From Mytilus galloprovincialis (taxonomy: Eukaryota; Mollusca; Bivalvia; Mytilida; Mytilidae): a stretch of 64,000 bases of DNA. The notes under the pieces were generated by a model, which saw nothing but the letters and a program-made list of their open reading frames with translations, was not told the DNA's origin and did not search any database. Location of the stretch: positions 69,035,261 through 69,099,260 of the forward strand of contig NC_134845.1 of NCBI RefSeq assembly GCF_965363235.1, written 5' to 3'. Position 1 is the stretch's first letter, and each line of letters opens with the position of its first letter. Shown here piece by piece: positions 13,901-22,900 of this stretch. Position numbers and translations under genes: made by a program.

Positions 13901-16900
13901 ATAGTTAAGGAGCATGTTGTATGAGGACAAATAATTCAGTTTTAAAATTACGTTAAATTTCATGGAAGTATATAACAATTAGTTAATCTAACTATGTAAT
14001 CAGTTTTGAAACATATATATATATATATATATAGATATGTTGAAAATGTCGTGAAGCAACATTCTTACATCAACATGATCAATATCTTTTTTTTTAAATC
14101 CAACACATCTATGAGTTTGACTGTCCCTTTAGTAACTTTCGCCGTCCTTTTTTCATATTACAAGTTTTATGTTCTTGAGTTGCATTCATTACTTATGAGA
14201 CATTAATTGTACCCGTATATTCACTCAAGAAATACGAATACATGTCGACGGAGATTTTGGTTATTGAACATGTTGAATAATATCTTTTAATTTCTAAGTA
14301 AAAAAAATATTTCCAAATGTGTTTAGTGATATCTTATTGTGGATCTTGTATATGTTAATTAGCGTAAATAATTGAACATACTGTCTTTCCTGGACTCATC
14401 AATATAGCAAAATTGGTGGTGTGATTATATTCACATATCGTATAAGAATCTGAAGCATCAACAACTTGTGAACCATAAGACGACCAAGCTCCGTTTACAG
14501 TATTCCTATAAATTAAGTGTAAAATATGTATTGTAGTTGTACTAATATTGCAGAATTACGTTTCAGGCTTTCTGTAAAAACTTTACATTCATGTTAAAAT
14601 TATCTCATTTTGAAGCAGTTTTAAAAAGATTATGATTGAAATAAAACTAAAAGTTTAGAATACAGAGTGATCATGCAACACAACTAAAGAATACAAAGCA
14701 AACAGAAGAGGAATCAATTTCGAGTACCATCTATGGTCCACAAAGGAAAGAAAGGCGTCCATTCCAAATATCGTATCTGTATTGATATTTTGATAAATCT
14801 TTAATATAATACCTGTAATAGGTTACATGAGTAACGTGAGTACAACATCAATTCAAACACATTATTTTCGTGCAGAAGACACGTATCAATTGAAAAACAA
14901 AACCAGTTCATGATAATTAAGAATTGAATGGTATCGTATCTTCTTTTCCCTACAATATGTGTCTGTTCTCTCTAATCTTTGTTTTATTTTAATAACAGTA
15001 AGCAAAAGATAGTACGATTATTTTGTTCTTAATTTATTTTTCTTCACATTTTGTCCATTTGTCATGCGTGGCATATTAAGCTTACTATGCAGTATGTCTT
15101 TTGATGATTTTTGTAGTCGATATGGTTCATATCCAATCTGTTGGTTTTTGGTATATAGTAGCCTCCTTGGCCAATATAACAAATGTCCTTTCTTTTTTAA
15201 AGACTGAGATACTTACGGAGTACTAAAATTCCAATGTCCACAGAATGGTTTGGTGTACTTTCCCTTTTTAAATAGAATATTTGAAAACACATTTAACATG
15301 TTTAAATCTTTACATTTGAGGAATGTCATCGTTTTCTGCAAGTTTAGGTTTGATATACCAAAAAAACACATATCGTGAAGTATTAATTTCAGATTTGTTT
15401 GGAGTTTCATCATTATATTTCTTCATATAGTTTATGTTGCTTGCAATATTGTTCTGATAATGTCACGAATACCCACAATACAATTATTAATAGCAAAACA
15501 AGTTTTTGTACCTTCCAACTTAAAAAATAGGCGATAATTGTTGAGTCAAACTTGGGACCTTTTGTTAAAAAAAGGAGTATATACGGCAATATTATACTTA
15601 AATGCATGTACAGCATATTGTATACATGATATAGAAATAATAACTTTGGACAGAAACGATAAACGTTTGCTAGTTAACATCAATTACACGTATTTTATAC
15701 TCCCAGTCACAATTATTAGTAAAACAAGTGGTTGTTTCTTTCAAACACAACTTATAAAGTGAGCATAAGGATACTAGTCGTACCAACAGAGGATGTTTTG
15801 CTAAAATAAGAAGTTTTTACTGCAATGCTGTATTCAAATGTACAGCATGTTGTATATCTGATATAGAAATAATAACCTGTTTATACAAAAACGAGAATGT
15901 TTACACTCTGTTAGTTCAAAATATATAAGATTTAGTTAGACCTAACTGTGACAGAATTATATACACAGAGAATTTAAGCGTATTTTGGATTCACTACTAT
16001 TCATTGGATACCAATTTTCGTGGATTTCGTGGGTACAGGTAACTCAAGAAATTAAAGGTTCAACGAATGACAAATTTTCTATAGGCTTGTATGCAGATCT
16101 CAGCAAAACCACGAAATTAAATATTCAAGAACATACACGTTTTCCTTATTCCGTGACCATTGATACCGACGAAAACGAAATGTATCTACAGTAATATTAC
16201 TTACCAAAAGGTGTTCGAACTTTATGATTAAGGAATAATTTGAACAAGGTGTACCATGAATCGTAAAGTCAGCTACAATAGAATTAACATCATAACTCCC
16301 ATTAAATGACTTTATTTCCCTGAAAATAAAATAAACCGACTGATAATTTATTATATTTTACAATTTAAAATTATTTTAGTTTTGTTATGAATGTCGAGTG
16401 TTTTGGAAGAAGATATTTTTTTTAAATATGCATTGAGAAAAACTGATAACAATAAATTTAAAAAAAAGACGAATAAAACTTTTTTTTTATACAACATGAA
16501 TAAAAAAAAATATTTATAGGGTTAAGCTTAAAGCGAAACATTTCCGGGTATACAAAATTGACAGATCGCCATATAGTCTTCAAGTTAATGGGATCAATAA
16601 GTAATGAAAACCTAAGCAGCGTAAAATGTCTTCCACAGTTTTAATTCTTTGATTTTGTAACTGATGAAATGGTGAACAGAAAAAAAAGTATGAGATATAC
16701 ATTAAGTTTGTTCCAATATATTAAAATTTCTGCACACAAAAAAACCTTAAACTTACCCATTTAGAATTAGATACTCCGGAAAAAAACTTGAAATATTTCT
16801 ATAAAATGTGCTACTGTATCCCGTCAGACCTGGAAAACAAATACTGATAATGCATTTTATACCGTTTTATAAAGTTTCTGATACATCCATATCTATACTT

Positions 16901-19900
16901 CTCTATGGCTTTCTCCCATTAATATCAAATTCGAAAATGAATGGTTGCTTGATGGCTCCTCTAAATGTAACGCAAATGATCCATGCCTATATTCAGGAAG
17001 ATAAACGTGGCAAATATGTTCTGCATGTTTAGGACGAGAACAAATAGGCAATATGCAAGATAGAAAGGTCATACTCTAGATTTCGTCCGAGAAGAAGGTC
17101 GGAGAAAGTAACACGGCCACGGTGAAAATATTGATATATTAGATAAGGACTGCACTTAAGCTTTGTCACCATCGGAACCGTCAAAGAGTTGTTACAAAGG
17201 TTTTTTATGTTAAAAGATCACAGTATCCTCTCTACACGAGACATTGGATTTAACGTCCCAATTCTTAACCGACGTGACTGCTTATTTGTATATCTTGCAC
17301 AGTCAATCTGATGATCAACTGTGTAGAGGGTCACTATCGGTCGGATGAAGACCAATGGTGCTATGATTACTCACTGATATATAATTATAGAACATCATGT
17401 TCCGATTTCATTCTGTATTTCATTTTATTTTCTTCTATTTGCATATCTTTATAATGTTTTAATTGTGTGATCCGATTCATGTGGGGTCCATGGTGTATGA
17501 AAGTAAACAATCAAAATTAAAACGTATCTGCTGAACATTGTGGTCTTGGAAAAGAAACTCATATCAGCTGCGTATCATTTTCTTAAGTTCTATAGATATG
17601 TTTAACTGTCATACTCAAACCTCAAATGATTACAACACGAAATATCAACAATGTTGCTTTATTACAACAGCAACAGCGTATTAAAGTATCTGTCGACTGT
17701 AAATCAAATGAACGTTAGAATTCTTCTTTATTGCAAACGGTTAATGTTTTTGTCTTGCAAAATATCTGGTCTTGAGTACAAGATATAAAAGTGACTCAAG
17801 ATTCAGGTGTCTTGCTATGTGATATGAAAACAATCTATTTACCGTTGCATATGTTCTTTTTCAGTTTGATTTCAGTCGCTGATTCTGCTATCCACGAGTT
17901 GGACGTTTTCTTGCGATCAGGAACAGTTATCTCATCCACACTTGCCTTTCCTACTTGCATTACTGCAATAATTGATGGATATGAACAATTTTTTGGATTG
18001 GATAAAATAAAAACCACATAAACATTTCAAATTTTATAAAAACATATGGTAACTCTGTAAATGGTTCTTTAATGTTTATACTACTAAATTTGTAAAAGCT
18101 GATTTCGTCATGTTGTGGTAACCGTTTGTATTTTAAAAAAGTCAATGTCATCATTTCAATTCGAATCAATATATAAAATGAATGTGCTATTTATTAACAA
18201 CATCATTTAATTTTTGGCATGCTGTGTGTTCTTATTTGATATGTTCTCCTTTCTACATTTCAAAAAAAAAATGATGCGTGTATTATTTAAGGTTTTAATA
18301 CAAATTTCTGTGTAATAATATAGATTAAAAGGCTATCGGAAAGATAAAAAAATAAAAATAAAACCGCATTGTTATTTTATTGAAACCTTCATGTATATTA
18401 TGTATTGCAAGTAAAAATGTAGTAGAAGAAATGATTATTTTCATTTATTATTACAAGTGTAAAATGTCTTTCCGTTTTTACTCACGCCGATTTTATCACT
18501 ATTTGATTAGGGACTTACATTTTCCTCGGAATTCATTTGTTTTGTGATTTTACTTTTTAGTACATAGAAAGGCAAATACATTCACATTAACACAAACTCA
18601 TAACTAATGGAAATCAAAATCAACCGTTGCACATGAGTCAAAATAGTTTAAAAACGTACCAACATTTTTCTTTGCAACGACTAAGGAATAATTACTGTCA
18701 ATGACTTCATTAAATGCATTATTATATTCAGTAACTGCGTTTACAAGTGGAGTTACACCTCCTGACCCCTGAAACAAGTATATGTATATAAAGTTAAACA
18801 AAGTTTGCAATTTATCGCGGTGATACTATTCCCTAACTTTTAAGTTTGCCAGAAAATATAATTCACACACTTGCAAAGTGTTTGGATTTTGAGCTCTGTT
18901 TTTCAATAATTATTTGTTTTATTCGATCTTTTGTTTTTTGTCTCGAAGAGCTACCCGACGTGTTTTGTTAATTGATAGCGTTTAACATTGTGAGTTTTTA
19001 TGGACTGTTAATTTTTGAATTTGACTTAGATTTTTTTTGTTATACTTTTTGCACACAATTAAGATTTGGAAAATTTCAACAAATAAATGCTGTTTGTGGT
19101 ATTTTTTCAACATTATAAACATTATAAAGGACGGCAATAAAAAAAGGAGGTACAACTTTCCAAATATACATCTTATTGCAAAATGTTAACCTCATCATTA
19201 AGTTCTTTCCATTGCCGATGGTTTCTTTCATCAAGTAAATTGTCGCATAGAGAACCAAAAATCTGAAAAGCAATTGATTTTAATTTGATAAGATATTGCC
19301 TTTACATTGTATGTCTAATTTCTTTTACATTGTACTTAATCTTTCAATAGAATAATTACTTTGTGTGTGATTGATAAAATTACAAAACATGATTAGATGA
19401 CAGTGTTCTAAACAATTTACTAGAATACTTAGTTTTTTTTTCTTTAAATATAAAGCCTGGTTCTGCCCTTTCGATTGAGTACCCTATACGTTTATGTTCA
19501 ATAACAAAATAATAAGCTTAAAAAATTATAAATTTAAGGACATTTTATGTTGTCAATTATGTTGTTAATGATTTAAATAAGTTTGCTAGATATTGCAGAC
19601 AAATTGTATTTGAAAAGGTTCAAGATATCTTATTTGATGACACGTATGATTTTAAATGTACCTTATTCATGTAAAGTAATGTAGATAATTATATAAAGCA
19701 CGATATTTAATCTTTTCGATACAATTTACGTTAGCAGAGTAATTAAATTCATACACTAAATCATATCCATTTTCATACACTAGCTTGTACTTACATTATC
19801 TGATTGTGTATATGTTGTACGCTTTCTTTTTTAACGGATAATTTTAGGTTTTTTAGTCCTTAAAGAATGTTTATTATTTGCTTTAACAATATCGTCCTAT

Positions 19901-22900
19901 TTAATTTGCAATAGCCTAAGGGTAATTGTGTTATTATTCAACGTTTACTTTCATTTACCACTTTTTTCTATTTATTCAGAATTCATATTACATTTTAAAG
20001 GTTCTGGTAATTAGAAATAACTGTATTATGTCTAGTATCATCGTTCCATATAAGATTTAGTTAGAATTATATATGACCTATGCAACTCACCTCTAGTTGA
20101 TCCACTTCAAGTTTATCTGATTGTACGGTTACATATTTGGCAATATCATTCAGTACATCTGATGATGTAAGCAGGTCGCCTGACCGCAACTCATCGTTAT
20201 CGTGTGTTATGTTCTCTAGATCTTTCAGAATAATGGTTAAATTATAATCACTCTCTCCAGACAATAGCTGAGCTGTCTAAAAGATTTTAAAACTTTATAA
20301 GATAACCATACTTTGTTTAATTAATTAATTTGTCTTCTCACTTTTTTTCATATTTTTACATTTTTTATTTGAAGACCATTGATGAGTCTTTATTGAAAAA
20401 AAAAACGCGAGTCTGAGGTACAAGTTTTGTGTTTATGATGATTTAATTGTCCCTCAAGTAACTTCGCTTTTTTTAAAATTAAACATACGTCGTTAATCCT
20501 TTAATAGTATATTAAATGTTTTCAAAACAAACGCAAGTTATGTAACTCTACTAAGACTAAAGAGTTGCAAGGACATAGAACAATGATTCCAAATATATAA
20601 CGAGACTTATTCAATGGGATATATGTGTACCAACTAAGAGACATATATATACTAAATGTCAACATTCTTCAGTTTTAAACCCATACACACTAGAAAACGA
20701 TAAATAGAAATATAGCTATTTAATCTTGGAAACTGTAAGATATCCTTTCAAAATAATGATAGGAAGAACCGAAATAACACAATATATCAATCTGCGTCGT
20801 ATAGAGAATACTTTCACACAAGGTGTATGAGTTCCAACAATACCACAAGTGTACCACTGAACCTGTCAGATATTATATATGTATGTTGTTTGTTTTCAAT
20901 GGAGTTGAGGAGTGCATCGTTTCTATTGGTCATGATTTAATGTATGGTATATAAAAGAATAAACTGCTGACTACCGGGATAATGGCATCCTAGAGGACTT
21001 TGTCCAGTCGTGGAATTCAAGTCGTTAGTGTTAAACATATTTTGTTATCAAAAAGATTTTGGAAAGTATTTATTCTATGCTGAACGTTGAACGTGTAAAT
21101 CATACTTCAGCATTGTTAAATTTGATTCATTAATATCATGCTCCTAGATTTGTTATACATTGTATGAACTGTATAATTGTATAGCTACATTGTACTGTTT
21201 TTTCTATCTAATTTAATTCAAATTGTACTTGATACATGTACGCTCTATTTCATCTAGAATAAAGCATTTACTATAAACTATTGTGTGTAGATTTGTTTAT
21301 GGTACATGTACATCGACTGCCAAATAAAGGAAATATATCAAACATGAACAAAACAATGTAGTAATTGCAAATACAAGGTTTACCTGTTCTTTCAGTTGTT
21401 GTATTGATTTACTTATACAATGGATGTAGCTCGGTTCCATCCACTTTCCATCACTACTGCAGTATCTTGATGCATTACCCGTGTATTCACCAGTACAAGG
21501 TAGGACAACTAGCGTGTTAGGCTCTGTTAACCTCCATGTAGTATTAAAGTTGTCCACATTTTCTCCACACAGATTTGTTGAATCTACAATAATTTAGTAA
21601 AATAGTTACTACAAATGTAAAACTTAATCTCAAAAAAATTAACAAAATAATCTAGGCAAATTTAATAATGTTTGTATCTGCTGTTTCGTAAAGTTCTCAA
21701 GTAAAAGAAAGGAATATTATGGCCAAAATCACAGAGTTGACTTCGGGTTATTTCTTTTTTTCAGTTAGAAGAGAGATAATATTGAGTAAAACTATATTAG
21801 TAGAATATATATTTCATAAGTGAAGTAAGATCACGGTTTCATTGGTTACCAATCCGAGAACCGTGACCATAGATTAGTTAAAAATTCTAAACTAAATTAG
21901 TTTCAAATTCAAAACTAAAACACAAACACTTTCAATACTTACGTACAAGCACATTCAATACTTACGTACAAGCACATTCAATGCTAAATTACAAGCAATT
22001 CAATCCTAAAGTACAAGTAAATTCAATACTAAAGTACAAGCAATTCAATACTAAAGAACAAGCAATCGAATACTAAAGTACAAGCATATTCAATACTAAA
22101 GAACAAGCAAATTCAATACTAAAGTACAAGCAATTCAATACTAAAGTAAAAGCAATTCAATACTAAAATACAAGCAAATTCAATACTAAAGTACAAGCAA
22201 ATATAATACTAAGCACATTCAGAATTATAAATGTGATTCTTATTTAAATTTAGAATACAACTACAATCAATAAAGTAAACTAGATAATGAAAACAATGAA
22301 ATGAAATTAAAATAAATGTCATTAGATGTCATAACCAGCACGAGAAATTATGTTTGAGTTAAAAACGAAGACAATTAAAAACTCCTTATATTGTGGTCAT
22401 CAACTGATGATGCATTATCATTTCTTCAAAAGGAGGTTGGCAGCGGTAAGTGTGTTTGTACCCACTGATACAGTGTTGTAAATCCATGCAGAAGCAGGAG
22501 CTGTTCGATAAAAAGTAAAACAGTAGCATTAAAAAAAATGAGACGGATTGGTGGGTTTACAATCAATATATACAATAAACTCTTACCTTAGATATATTCA
22601 GCTTCGTCCTTGTTAATCAAGTGTTCATAGAATTGTGAGGAGTGCTTTAGCTGAAGAAATTTATTTGCCGTGAAATCAATTAAGACATGCCAGCTATTTT
22701 TAATAAAATATTGCAAGTCATCGTCTGATGACCCGTTGAACGAGCTTGCACTAAATACAGATTTATAAGAGATAAGAGACAATTTAAGTAAAGAATATAC
22801 ATGTTGTGCATCAATTGTTACTATAAAAAAATGATAATGCTTAGGATTTCATGTACCGATTGATGTACATTAGAATCAAAGCAACGAAATAAGTACTTTT

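Noticed and set aside
21931..22220. CRISPR-like array of short repeats
   Set aside because: The units are contiguous without unique spacers and the genome is animal; it is a minisatellite.
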